The notes: generated from the sequence alone by a model not told the origin. DNA of 64,000 nucleotides from Sialis fuliginosa (GCA_961205875.1 OY540818.1:19132761-19196760), one strand, 5' to 3'; positions 49,722 through 61,045 are shown, numbered from the stretch's first letter. Made by a program: numbers and translations.

Positions 49722-50208
49722 ATAAGCAAACTATAAAACTCAAATGTTGTTACTTTATGACACTTTTAACAACAACACAAGCTGGAAATCAACGAGACGA
49801 ATAAAAAAAAAACACATCATCCATTTTATCCACTCTGAGATAAATTGAAATAAAAACTGACCCTTTAGTAGGGACACAAAAAAAACCGCACGACTTGTCA
49901 TATTCATGCACGCCGATAATTTATGGTGTATGTCTGCAAATAATGTGTTTTGGGGGATGAGGGGGTTATGTTGCAATGAACAATCGTCGAGGCGCACTTG
50001 TCAAAATGTTTGACTGTCACGTCCATGCCGGTCGTTAATAATAACGATAGGGCGGGTAAGTTTTGTGGTGCATACATTTTGTCAGGTTTGTGAGTATTGA
50101 AATTTGGTTATTTTTAATAGAATTTGCAATATGCAGTTATTCTCGTTATTAAGAGTACAGTTGTAACGAATATTCGCAACTGCGAATTATTCTTATATGT
50201 GTATTATG
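49722..50208. other. Intergenic stretch
   Basis: No gene or repeat recognised. 49900-50060 is somewhat GC-richer. Confidence 0.3.
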
Positions 50209-50210
50209 TA

Positions 50211-50602
50211 CAGTCACCTGCATTAATGGTCTTGCAGTTTGTATTCATTTTCGTTTATCACAAACTTAGTAGGCTCCTCCCATTTGTGCAATTATAATAT
50301 TTAAATCATTTCTCCATGTATCAAACAAAGACAGATATTTTGAAATTCATTTGTTAGATAAAGAACTACTCTTCGTTTATAATAGGTACTCATATATATT
50401 TGTGTAATTAAATTATTATGTAATCTATTGAAAATTGTATACGTAAATTTTGTGGCAATAAATATTTGATATTCCGAATTTTAGTATTTAAATATATTAA
50501 ACTTGATAGAAAAAGATAACCGATGATGTTTGTCTTTAAATTTGGAATCTGTTGTAAGCGATTCTAGCCTTTAGGGTGCCAGACGAGTTCTGCAGGCGAC
50601 TG
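50211..50602. mobile_element. Tc1/mariner-like MITE (CAGTCACCTGCA), copy 3
   Basis: TA on both sides (50209-50210 and 50603-50604); one substitution in the left TIR. Confidence 0.85.
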
Positions 50603-50906
50603 TACATATTATGGGGTAAAAGTGAAACAAAACACAAATCTTTCATGTTTTTTGACAGTTAACGATACAAATTCATGCTTTATTTTTTTCTACTAGATGC
50701 CCTTATGAATAACCATTTTAAATACTTACGTCATTTGAACTGTACGATACAACACGGACTGTAAAAATCAAAAAAGTGTGTTTCATTTTTAACTTCTAAT
50801 TTGGGAAAAAGTGAAACAGGCCTCTAATGGAAAATATTTCTCGAAAAATTAAAAGAAAAGCTACTTTGGCAAACTTTGATTTATCTTCTTTGAGGCATAT
50901 CAATGT

Positions 50907-51357
50907 GAAATGATAAAATTTCTTTGATCAAAGAAATATGACAGTGTAATAAGTCAACTTTTATAATATTTACCTTCATAATATTTCTATGATCATAGTT
51001 AATGACAGTCTCTTATATCTGATCAAAGTTTTTTGACGTCAAAAACAAAATGGCGACTACCATGTTATCACTGACAGTTACAGTTACATAATTATTAATA
51101 TATGAATATCAACAAAATCCAGTATTATACGATAATCTTCTTATTGATTATAAAAACCACAATACACGGTTGTAAATTCAAACCTCGATCGCGTCAATTG
51201 ACGAACATGCACGCACTGATATTCAAAAGGCACTAAAAAAGAAGAAAATATCCCTAGATATTAATAATAATTAATAATCTCGTATTTTATCAAGGAAATA
51301 TGTTCAAATCTTTGTCAAAGATCTTTGACATATTTATTTGATAGTGTAATAGCCGCC
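50907..51357. mobile_element. PIF/Harbinger-like MITE, copy 4 (left end truncated)
   Basis: Right TIR TGATAGTGTAATAGCCGCC followed by TTA. The left starts inside the element at aaatgataaaatttctttga. Confidence 0.75.
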
Positions 51358-51360
51358 TTA

Positions 51361-51940
51361 GAAAAACAAACTTCCCCCGGCACTGTACATAAGCAAAACT
51401 ATTAATATTCTTCTTTATCATCATCAACAGTGATACCAACTTGAAATCAAATAGAACAAACTAGAGCAAAAGCGACATCAACATTGTTATTATTGCGATA
51501 ACCTGTGTTTTTGTAAAAATGCTATACGTATATAGTAACGACAAGTTATCAGCAAGCGTTACGGCCGACTGGGCACGCCAGTCGTGCCGTTACCCCCCGC
51601 CTTAGTAAGCGTTACTTAGTGAGTCGTGAACGAAGTGTGTCGCTAACAGATATAAAAACTCCTTCAAATATCACAAACCGTTTGTTATCAACTGCCGTAT
51701 ATGTTTTTTGTTAAAACTTCGGCTTTAGATATATGGAGTGATGTATATCATCGGTATTTTTTGTACCGGTGTTTTTCTAGACGTAAGAAAAACGATGGTG
51801 GATTTATTGTTGTTATCTGGTATTGAATTTTTGTTTTATATCTGAGACTATTGAAAAAAATATTTAAAACAACTTGAGGTCCACAAAACCGCTATCAGTA
51901 CTTGACTACTATTATTGTTTTTTTCACTATTATAAAAATA
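51361..51940. other. Intergenic stretch with GC-richer island 51540-51640
   Basis: gttacggccgactgggcacg, cagtcgtgccgttacc and cccgccttagtaagcg stand out. No gene recognised. Confidence 0.3.
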
Positions 51941-52321
51941 TCTGTCTTGGGAACCACGGGACTTTCTTATACGTAATCCTAACAGTGAATAGTATACGTG
52001 ATTCTTATTTTATTAAAACATTTCTGGCAAACTAACAAGATAGAATAAAATGAACAATATAGGTAATATTATTCTCTCCATTATATAACAAGTTATATAA
52101 TAACTGAAAATGGATGTTTACTCTTGTAAATTTTTGAATTATCGAATTATTTTTGAAATAAGAAAATTTTTTTTTAGATAGTATGTTATTATCTATAATT
52201 TATTACCCATACATTTTTTTCCAACATTTATGATTTAGCCAGAAATAATTTTTTTATGTAATTATTTAGATTCATCTACTCAGTATTACGTATAAGAAAG
52301 TCCCATGACACTCATGGCAGA
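51941..52321. mobile_element. MITE with GGGACTTTCTTATACGTAAT ends
   Basis: The 20-bp core is perfectly inverted between 51957-51980 and 52285-52305, within TIRs of about 40 bp whose outer part (atatctgccatgag) is imperfect. A lone end is seen at 23040-23085. Confidence 0.7.
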
Positions 52322-52844
52322 TATTTCTCCTCTGTTTTGAACCATTTGAATTACATGCAAGAGATGAGAACAACTTAAATGTTACTCAAGAAAGAAAATA
52401 ACCGAAGTAATGTACATACAAATATTTACAAGAACTCAATTATAATGCCCCTAATAAAATCGCCTCTATTTGTACCTGTTTACTATCAAATAAAAATAAA
52501 AATTAACACGTGAAAATATTACGCCGTTAGTTCAAAAATAAAAAATTCGTAAACCCACGCATTCTAACAATTAAAAAACACGTGTTGAAATTATCCCATT
52601 TTACGCCCACATCACATACCCGCACAGCTCAAACTCCCACACACTTAAATAGATATATATACACACGTGGAATTACATATACAGGATGAATTTTACGTTT
52701 AAAAATTATTAAATTATTAAAAATTTTAAATCTGCTTCGATCACCTATTCTTTACCCAAGATTGGGCCAACTCTGAGTCAGCCTTGGTACGACAAGCCTT
52801 GGCCGAGTCTTGAACTAAGTTATCATTTGTTTCTTGGCCCACAC

Positions 52845-53035
52845 TGGTAGAAACGATAACTTGGGCCAAGAAATCAGTGTTTTATACAAGTAATATATAC
52901 AGTAATATACTCTTACTATATTATTGCTGGACAAAACAATATTACAGTTGGATTAAGAGTATATTACTTATATTAAGAAAATATTGTTTTCGTTATACCT
53001 ATATAAAACAATGATTTCTTGGCTCAAATCAATTT
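52845..53035. repeat. Imperfect hairpin (~190 bp)
   Basis: cttgggccaagaaatcagtg on the left and atgatttcttggctcaaatc on the right, with further pairing toward aatatactctta in the middle. Confidence 0.55.
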
Positions 53036-53395
53036 TTTACCTGTACAGCGTTAGTTGGCCCCCTTTGTAATTTCCTACATAAGAAGATCAAGGATGGCTA
53101 TAAAACAGAATGCAATAAAAATCCATGATACAAATATGTATCTTTCAACCATGATAAAAATCTTAATTTTTGTCAGAAGTAGACATGGCAAGTTTTGATT
53201 CCAAATCCCTTAATAGAAGCTACATTTTTATTAAAATTTGAGTTCATCTTTTAAATACATATAATAACTTTGAATGAATGGAAACTCCTATCTGTCCCAG
53301 GAGTTGTAATATTTATGTTGAAATAAATGATAATTTGGATTATATTGTTAAAAAAATAAATGGGATATTCTGGTCTATAAGTTTTTTTTATTTTA
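53036..53395. other. Intergenic stretch
   Basis: Nothing recognised. Confidence 0.3.
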
Positions 53396-53404
53396 TTTAT
53401 TCTT

Positions 53405-53432
53405 ACGTTTCGATCAATATGATCTTCATCAG
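53405..53432 (-). other. Hammerhead-like motif 2
   Basis: On the minus strand CTGATGA, one A, a 5-bp stem GATCA/TGATC with TAT loop, GAAACGTA. Confidence 0.35.
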
Positions 53433-53502
53433 ATTTTTAGTAAATAATTTTCATATTCACTTTTATGTATCTACTATATATAACGAAGTGTCCTCACTGA
53501 CT

Positions 53503-53605
53503 TATAGATCTTGGCTTCTGGATGTAAGCCGCGTCGGTTTGGTCGTGTTATCGGCCAACGTTTCGTCACACATTGCAGTGGACATCTTCAGGGCTCTTCT
53601 AAAAC
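53503..53605 (-). repeat. Penelope-type tail with hammerhead-like motif 1
   Basis: On the minus strand GCCCTGAAGA (53594-53585), one T, a stem GTCCAC/GTG-T-GAC with one bulge, GAAACGTTGGCC, then the family tail ending cagaagccaagatct. GCC/GGC could form a short stem I. Confidence 0.45.
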
Positions 53606-54360
53606 TCACTGACTCACAATCATTTTTGTGACCATTTTCACTCATCGGAGAACCTTGAAATTTGGTATATACATTCTCTTGAAGTTTTAGAGGCCAACTA
53701 GTGGGCCTTTTTTGAATAAGTTTATAAATGGGGTAACAAGGGGGCCCCCAATTTTTCAAAAAAAAAGTTACAATTTTTTTATTATTTTTTTTATATTCCT
53801 TGGGCGATATAATGTAAGGTTCAAAATGTATATACCCGGGTAACACTGGGTCCAGCGCGCTAGTATTATTATATGACAGGTAAATAATGACTTTGTATAT
53901 ATCAAAATATTTTTTTTTCCCAGTACTACTAAAATTATTTCTACGCTACTGTAACATACACACATACACAAAATACATACATACATACAAATGTCACACA
54001 TTGTTTGTAAAACTCAAACAGTACCCTGAAAGTTTGAAAAATTACTAAACTAAACCGCATTAATTATGTTAGGGCGTAATTGTACAACATGGTAGCATTT
54101 ACTGTGCATAAAAGGTTCATAAATCTGATGCTGTAAGTAATTTATAAACTAATTAAATATTGACTGTTGCAGAAATTAATGCCCTTCGTGTTTATTTCAA
54201 CTTTCGTTATTTGTTTTTGGTTTCAGAATTTATTCGATTTACTTGTTCGGTTGATGTGTTTATTATTTTATAGATTGTTAGTCGTCGTTGCCATGGAGAC
54301 TAAAAGTTAAGGATTTTATACGATTAAAATTTGAAAAAGATAGTTGGAAATTTTTTATGA
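53606..54360. other. Intergenic stretch between Penelope-type tail and 5S array
   Basis: 53815-53865 (tacccgggtaacactgggtc, cagcgcgctag) resembles the end of an insect non-LTR-type repeat, also near 46612-46650. ACATAC simple repeat at 53955-53990. No gene. Confidence 0.35.
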
Positions 54361-54376
54361 AGTGTGCAAAAAAAAA

Positions 54377-54494
54377 GACAACGGCACGCGGTGTTCCCAA
54401 GCGGTCACCCATCCAAGTACTAACCGCGCCCGATATTGCTTAACTTCAGTGATCAGACGAGAACTGGTGCTTTCAATATGGTATGGCCGTTGTC
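54377..54494 (-). rRNA. 5S rRNA: 5S ribosomal RNA, array copy 1
   Basis: This 118-nt gene is read on the minus strand. The ends pair perfectly as helix I (GACAACGGC with GCCGUUGUC). Internal regions match animal 5S, including CUGAUCACUGAAGUUAAGC, the intermediate-element region, and UUGGAUGGGUGACCGC of the polymerase III internal promoter. A run of nine T directly follows on the transcribed strand (54376-54368) as terminator. The upstream side carries the shared block ending ctaaaatatata immediately before +1. It is the last unit of the array in transcription direction. Confidence 0.97.
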
Positions 54495-54571
54495 TATATA
54501 TTTTAGCGAGTTACAAGGTTTATGTAAGCCTTCTTGATTAATGAAATACTAAACTAATAAATGTAAAAAAA

Positions 54572-54689
54572 GACAACGGCACGCGGTGTTCCCAAGCGGT
54601 CACCCATCCAAGTACTAACCGCGCCCGATATTGCTTAACTTCAGTGATCAGACGAGAACTGGTGCTTTCAATATGGTATGGCCGTTGTC
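54572..54689 (-). rRNA. 5S rRNA: 5S ribosomal RNA, array copy 2
   Basis: Identical over its 118 nt to copy 1, 195 bp further along. A seven-T terminator and the same upstream spacer are present. Confidence 0.97.
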
Positions 54690-54765
54690 TATATATTTTA
54701 GCGAGTTACAAGGTTTATGTAAGCCTTCTTGATTAATGAAATACTAAACTAATAAATGTAAAAAA

Positions 54766-54883
54766 GACAACGGCACGCGGTGTTCCCAAGCGGTCACCCA
54801 TCCAAGTAATAACCGCGCCCGATATTGCTTAACTTCAGTGATCAGACGAGAACTGGTGCTTTCAATATGGTATGGCCGTTGTC
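54766..54883 (-). rRNA. 5S rRNA: 5S ribosomal RNA, array copy 3 (one variant base)
   Basis: Same as its neighbours except for one change at 54809: RNA nucleotide 75 is U, giving GGUUAUUACUUGG instead of GGUUAGUACUUGG. The site is next to the internal-promoter elements, so this unit may be a weaker or drifting copy. Helix I and the T run are intact. Confidence 0.95.
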
Positions 54884-54959
54884 TATATATTTTAGCGAGT
54901 TACAAGGTTTATGTAAGCCTTCTTGATTAATGAAATACTAAACTAATAAATGTAAAAAA

Positions 54960-55077
54960 GACAACGGCACGCGGTGTTCCCAAGCGGTCACCCATCCAAG
55001 TACTAACCGCGCCCGATATTGCTTAACTTCAGTGATCAGACGAGAACTGGTGCTTTCAATATGGTATGGCCGTTGTC
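54960..55077 (-). rRNA. 5S rRNA: 5S ribosomal RNA, array copy 4
   Basis: Identical in sequence to copy 1, with a 194-bp period to both neighbours, a five-T terminator and the standard upstream block. Confidence 0.97.
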
Positions 55078-55153
55078 TATATATTTTAGCGAGTTACAAG
55101 GTTTATGTAAGCCTTCTTGATTAATGAAATACTAAACTAATAAATGTAAAAAA

Positions 55154-55271
55154 GACAACGGCACGCGGTGTTCCCAAGCGGTCACCCATCCAAGTACTAA
55201 CCGCGCCCGATATTGCTTAACTTCAGTGATCAGACGAGAACTGGTGCTTTCAATATGGTATGGCCGTTGTC
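55154..55271 (-). rRNA. 5S rRNA: 5S ribosomal RNA, array copy 5 (array-edge unit)
   Basis: Same 118-nt gene. Its upstream flank keeps the spacer for only about 45 bp (to roughly 55315) and has drifted (tatataattt instead of tatatatttt), marking the edge of the array. Confidence 0.97.
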
Positions 55272-55423
55272 TATATAATTTAGCGAGTTACAAGGTTTAT
55301 CTAAGCCTACTTCATCCAATATAAGTTAGACATTTTAAATTAAAGTGATACCCATAGACAAAAGTGTTAATGAAACAGATGGAAAATAGTTTGGGATATA
55401 TACTTGTCCTTTTTTAAACTGGA

Positions 55424-55560
55424 GTGTCTATTTCATTCTTATTAGAAAAAAGAGATAGATATATCCCAAACCTACCGCATCTCTCTCACTGTTTTGGAGA
55501 AATGTTACACCATTATGTTAATACAGAATGCGCAGTCCATGCTCTATGTCTATGGTGATA
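55424..55560. mobile_element. Partial copy of CATAGACATAGAG MITE
   Basis: agagatagatatatcccaaa, tgttacaccattatgttaat and catgctctatgtctatgg match the ends of 12237-13066. Confidence 0.55.
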
Positions 55561-55929
55561 GCTGCTTTCAATTATATAAAATAGCAAATGAATCGATAGC
55601 ATTAAAAAGTCAACTAAAACTTGTATGATATAAATATTTTACGTACTCACGGCAGTATAATTAAATTTTCAGTTATCTGTCACGAATATGAGATTATTCG
55701 TTGACCAATTTACAGATTAAAAGCGTGTACAAAATTCCACTACATCAAAGCGTGCATTCTGTTTTCAAAATATTCATTTGATATGTTATTGTAACAGCAC
55801 ATTTTACACACAGAATTGTCAAAATAAACAAATATCCCCTCGTTATTCAAAATATATTATATTAGAGATGCTTTTCAACTGAAAAATATTTGTGTAAAAT
55901 ATGTATTATGTACAGGAAGGAATGTTTTC
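55561..55929. other. AT-rich stretch
   Basis: Nothing recognised. Confidence 0.3.
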
Positions 55930-56902
55930 AAGTTATGTAAAACATTTTTGTTTCCTCGCCATATCCGAAGGAAAGGGGACGCTACGTGATCAATTCTCAA
56001 AGCAGAAAAGTTAATATTTTTTTTCAAAATATCTCAAGAACGACGCATGTTACGTGAAAATTATATATAATCTTCTTTTAAAAAATGTCTCTTTTGCTTC
56101 CTCGCAATATCGAAGATACGAGAAGCTATGTGATCGTTTCAGATTGAGACAAAAAAAATGTTCTCCAATTTCAAAATTTTAAATTGATTTATCCGTTTCA
56201 CGTCAACGCAAACACTTTTCGTTCCGTGTCTGTCTGTCTGTCCGTGTGTCCGTCCGTGTATATCCGTCCGTCTGTCCCCTGAATCCTTGTCACACGCATA
56301 ACTCATGAACCACTGAACCAATATTATTGAAACTTGGTCGGATGGTTGGGTCTGGCTTGAGGACGGTCCCATTTCAAAATCATCAAAATCGTGTGTAAGG
56401 GGGAGGGGTGACACCCCAAAATATTTATTTTTGTAAGATATCTCAAGAACGATACATGTTACGAGAAAATTTTATAGAATATTTTTTGTAGAGCATTAAA
56501 TTTCCTATAATATGAGTCTATTACGTTTGTTGTAAAATATTCCCTTACAAAGATTTATCTCAATTTATTTTAAAAATTCGTTTTTTGTTTTTCTAAATTG
56601 ATATTGCATGGATATATTAAATGTCATTTTGACGTTTTAAAATGTCATTTTGACATTTGCATAAACTTAGATTTAGATTGAAATTTAAAAAAAATTAAAA
56701 ATATATGAAAAAATATTCAGGTGCGTTTTAAGAAAAATTTCGAACTAATATTTTTTAGTAAAATTGTATAAAAATTAAATGGTTAACCAATTCCAGGCAA
56801 TTTATATAAACACTATCGGTTTTTATTTAAATTGTTGAATAATTAACTACCTTTGGTGAATTTAGCACGAGGAAGCACTGTGCATTTACTTGGCAGATGT
56901 TT
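55930..56902 (-). mobile_element. GCTTCCTCG-family repeat, long inverted copy plus fragment
   Basis: 56093-56902 is a long copy from gcttcctcgcaatatcgaag to cgaggaagcactgtgcattt. 55930-56092 is a shorter fragment of the same family abutting it. A (GTCT/GTCC)n tract lies at 56226-56278. Confidence 0.7.
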
Positions 56903-57966
56903 TTACTTAAAATTCAAACCATCGTCAATTGTTTTTCGAAATTACATTTTGACGTATGTATAGCAAAAAAAATTACAATTCATTCAAGTGTCCGGGGCTA
57001 CCCGACCTTCCCCTACATTTTATTAAACAATAACCCAACACTGTGGTATGATCCAAGACTGGTGCCAGTACCTTATAAAAGAATATACATATTTACAAAT
57101 TGTAGCAGAATCTACAAAAGAGATATCTCCACGACCGCGACGTGAACAAACACATTTATTTATTTTGAGTTTTGACAATGAACTTGAGGAAGATATACAC
57201 AACAAGAACATCTTAAATAAATGAAGTTGTGATATTTGTGTCAACGCTTTTGTCACAAGATCAAAGAGACGGTTTGTTATTCTTATTTTATCATTTAAAT
57301 TCATTCATATTTCATAGATCAACAAGGAACTTCACCTACACTTCATTCAGAATAAAGTGTTTTAAAAATAGACAGTTGTCTTTACGCCAACACAAATGTC
57401 ATCGTTTACTTGACAGTTGCTTTATTTTTTAAGTTTTTGAATCTGATGAACAACTTTGCACTTTTAATGTTTTCAGAGTTGTTCTTGCATGAACTGATTC
57501 GATAATAAACAGTTTTGTTGGTGTTGCTGAAGTTATTATTTAGCAACGAAATTGTAACTACATATATCTTTAATAAATAGATCTTTATATAAATCAACCA
57601 ATTTAAGACAGTTTTATTATTTCCTTTGTGTCGTACTAAAATATAATGTTTAAAAATATAATTGAAAAATTCATAAATTATTAATTCACAAAGAAAAATA
57701 TTTATTCGTTAAAACGGAAACGGAATATGTCATAAGATCGTTCGTGCATGAATGACGTCTGTCTTTGTATTTGACGCTCACAATTTAAAAGTCGGGAAAA
57801 CAATTTCTCCTGTCTTTCCCTTCCCCCAAACTTATTTCATTCTTCTAATTGATATTCAAAAAATATTGTAATTAATTGTTCAAATTTTATATAAAAAAAG
57901 TAACGGCGATTTATGATATTAAAATAACTGATATAGTAAACGAAGAAAATTACATGGTAATTAATT
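56903..57966. other. Intergenic stretch
   Basis: 57050-57078 is a GGTACTGG MITE end (ccaagactggtgccagtacc). Otherwise nothing recognised; the short frames on both strands lack known domains. Confidence 0.35.
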
Positions 57967-58640
57967 AAAAAACATCTACTAAGTAAATGCACAGTGCTTC
58001 CTCGTGCTAAATTCACAAAAGGTAGTTAATTATTCAACAATTTAAATAAAAACCGATAGTGTTTATATAAATTGCCTGGAATTGGTTAACCATTTAATTT
58101 TTATACAATTTTACTAAAAAATATTAGTTCGAAATTTTTCTTAAAACGCACCTGAATATTTTTTTATATATTTTTAATTTTTTGGAAATTTCAATCTAAA
58201 TCTAAATTTATGCAAATGTCAAAATGACATTTAATATATCCAAGCAATATCAATTTTGAAAAACAAAACACGAATTTTTAAAATAAATTGAGATAAATCT
58301 TTGTAAGGTAATATTTTACAACAAACGTTGGAGACCCATATTATAGCAAATTTAATGCTCTACAAAAAATATTCTATAAAATTTTCACGTAACATGTGTC
58401 GTTTTTGAAATATCTTGAAAAAATTCAGTGGTTCATGAGTTATGCGTGTGACAAGGATTCAGGGGACAGACGGACACACGGACGGACGGACAGACAGACA
58501 GACACGGAACGAAAAATGTTTGCGTTGACGTGAAACAGATAAATCAATTAAAAATTTTGAAATCGAAGAACATTTTTTTTGTCTCAATCTGAAACGATCA
58601 CAAAGCTTCTCGTATCTTCGATATTGCGAGGAAGCAAAAT
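57967..58640 (+). mobile_element. GCTTCCTCG-family repeat, ~670-bp reference copy
   Basis: Runs from catctactaagtaaatgcac to cgatattgcgaggaagcaaa. GCTTCCTCG near the left and CGAGGAAGC at the right are inverted. The middle is AT-rich. A (GGAC/GACA)n tract lies at 58464-58505. Confidence 0.7.
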
Positions 58641-59036
58641 TTTCGGTGGCCGGTCCACGGATGATATGTTGAGAAACACTGGTATAATAGAACAGAATAA
58701 AAGTTTTTTGTTCCATTATTTTATTGCTACAGTCAAAAAAATATCGTCTGAAATAAGTAATTTATTTCAGTTATGAAATCGTTTTTTATTATTCAATATT
58801 TCTTTACAAATATAGAATTCTAAAGGCACTTTTTATTATATTTTCCTTTGAATTGAAAAAAAAAAACGATACTCACTTCTTGCGCGCCAGTCTTTTTTCA
58901 CATCCATTGACTTTTATATTCGATGCGCGTCTTAAAGAACTACCAAATTGATGTATCTATATTCAATATTTTTATTTTGTTATTGGCAAAATAAATACTC
59001 TTTTTGCCTTCCTGCAAACGCGTGTTAACACTTTAA
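58641..59036. other. AT-rich stretch
   Basis: Nothing recognised. Confidence 0.3.
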
Positions 59037-59368
59037 TGTCCGGTATCATAAAGGACCTAACAAATTTGTTAGCTAACAAACACTTTCAACTGAGGTATCA
59101 AACATATATGACAGTTCTTTTGGAGTTTGTTGATGACTATGACAAGTTTCGCGCACGCGTTGAAGGTAAATACAAACGGCATTAAAACAGTGGTGATGTT
59201 ATGAAAATTATTTTGTACGGTCAAAGATGCTAACTGTGTTACAATTAATTGAAGTGTCACTGCTCTAAATTCCATAACTAATCCATAGATACTAGTACAG
59301 TATTAATACCCCATATGAATGTAATTGCTAGCTAACAAATTTTGTTAGGTCCTTTATAATACCGGGCA
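59037..59368. mobile_element. TGTCCGGTAT MITE, copy 1
   Basis: TIRs TGTCCGGTATCATAAAGGAC and its near-complement ending ataccgggca, with an exact TAA duplication (59034-59036 and 59369-59371). 332 bp, non-coding. Confidence 0.85.
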
Positions 59369-59417
59369 TAAGAAAATAATTTCTTATATTTTGTGTCACA
59401 ACATTTTCCTCAATATA

Positions 59418-59890
59418 AGGTACTGGCACCAGTCTGGGGGGGGGGGGGATTGATGGGCTTTTTTGTAATTTTCATGAACTACTGTTCCTAATAAAACAAG
59501 TAACTATTTACTAAATCAATTTATTAACAAATTTTGTTTATGTTTTTTCTCCAGTAATGGATAAAGTAAAACCAGTAATGGACACCCAGTGATGGACATT
59601 TGCTAATGATTACAAAATGATAAGTACTACGACACAAAAGTTATAATAATAATAAAGAATTGTTACATTTAAAACAATGTAAAGCAGATGCTTTGATAAT
59701 ATAATAATTAATTAATAAATTACACTAATAATTAGTTTAAATGTCCACCATTTTGACACCCATTGCCCGATTGTCATCAAATCACGCTGTAAGACAGTTA
59801 AATGTATATAGATTAATATTCAGAAATGGTAGTAATCATATATCAACAAATATTTCTAATTCAGTACAATTAATTCAAAGTTTTAAGTGT
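59418..59890. mobile_element. GGTACTGG MITE, right end lost
   Basis: ggtactggcaccagtctggg with an 11-13 G run, then ccagtaatggataaagtaaa, and ending in a tandemly repeated tagtaataaatt region. Confidence 0.6.
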
Positions 59891-59960
59891 ATATAAATTA
59901 TAATTCAGTAATGGTAGTAATAAATTTATGGTTTGAAATAAAAATAAAAAATACAAAAAA

Positions 59961-60078
59961 GACAACGGCACGCGGTGTTCCCAAGCGGTCACCCATCCAA
60001 GTACTAACCGCGCCCGATATTGCTTAACTTCAGTGATCAGACGAGAACTGGTGCTTTCAATATGGTATGGCCGTTGTC
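59961..60078 (-). rRNA. 5S rRNA: 5S ribosomal RNA, solitary copy 6
   Basis: Sequence identical to array copy 1, lying 4.7 kb from the array on the same strand. About 60 bp of the array-type upstream spacer is kept (agcgagttacaa, then aaatactaaatca), and a six-T terminator follows. The retained 5' flank points to DNA-level duplication rather than retroposition of the RNA, and the gene looks intact. Confidence 0.95.
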
Positions 60079-60225
60079 TATATATTTTAGCGAGTTACAA
60101 AGTTTATCCAAGCCTACTTGATCAATAAAATACTAAATCATTTTTTTTTAATTTGCATGACATATCGATAAAAAAATATGCATTCCAAATTTAGAGAGAA
60201 TTTCAGTTGTATAAACTTTTATAAT

Positions 60226-60480
60226 AAACTAGCTGTACCCGTGGCTTCGCTAGCGTGTACTACGATATTATTTTTTAGGTTTTAAAAAAAAAATATAGTT
60301 GACAAAAAATAAATCTTTTTATTCTACATTATAATTTGTTCAATATTGAACGGTTTAGGTAGCGTATTGATTAACTGTTATCGTCACTGCTTATTCCTTA
60401 TGTTACCTAACGTAACAAAATATACACTAAAACCTGGGAAAATAATATATCTATGAATTATGTATATGCAAAACATTTTT
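60226..60480 (+). repeat. Dispersed repeat starting actagctgtacccgtggc
   Basis: Inverted copy at 37490-37740. The actagctgtacccgtggctt edge is widespread at the ends of insect retroelement-like repeats. Confidence 0.55.
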
Positions 60481-60756
60481 TGAATCCTATAAAACCGGAT
60501 GCCCATTTTATTTAAATACATAGGTACCAACATCCTGCGCGAATTAAATCTTGTTGTTTTTATCATATGCGTGAATTAAAGATGAGTCGTAAATAAACAC
60601 AGAGATTCGTACGCGGGTGATACTCGCACAGCATCAACAGGAATATATCAAACAGGTGCACTGCGTACCGGAAATACAAGTGTCGTATACGTACTCACAT
60701 TAATGCTACATGCTCTTCGCGAACGGTGTAAATGACAAAACACAAGCAGAGCCGGC
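60481..60756. other. Stretch without recognised features
   Basis: Moderately GC-richer around 60590-60740 (cgtacgcgggtgatactcgc). No gene seen. Confidence 0.3.
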
Positions 60757-60932
60757 CTTAGCAAGTCTGGCGCTCAGGGCGAGATTTATTTTTCCACCCT
60801 CTCTCCCCATAAAAAAATGTTCAAATATCACCGAAAATGTTAATTAAAATTGATAAATTAACAAGAATAATTAATATCTCAGCTTGGCGCGATCCTACAT
60901 ATATCCTAAAATATAGCTTATATCATAGTAGT

Positions 60933-61022
60933 TAACTTTTCGGGCTGTTGTCCACGTTGTCGTATTTTTACACTTGTTACAAGTGTGTGGACAACGGCCA
61001 CGAAAGCCTACAGAAGAAAAAA
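60933..61022 (+). ncRNA. Possible retroposed small-RNA hairpin (H/ACA-like 3' half)
   Basis: The insert folds as TTTCG...CGAAA, then GTTGTCCAC...GTGGACAAC, then ACACTTG-TTA-CAAGTGT. After the stem comes CCTACAGAAGAAAAAA: ACA three bases before an A-rich end. Flanks share atagcttatatcat, a long target-site duplication as in retroposition. The H/ACA identity is a guess. Confidence 0.3.
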
Positions 61023-61045
61023 TAGCTTATATCATTAACTTTAAT

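Larger units (their letters stand above)
54368..55315 (-). repeat. Tandem 5S rDNA array, five units of 194-195 bp
   Basis: Each unit is a 118-nt gene plus a 76-77 bp AT-rich spacer. Spacers are nearly identical between units, differing mainly in T-run length, which indicates recent homogenisation. No other gene lies inside. Confidence 0.95.

Noticed and set aside
54344..54541. 65-aa plus-strand reading frame over the first 5S unit
   Set aside because: It is the antisense of a 5S rRNA gene and has no protein similarity.
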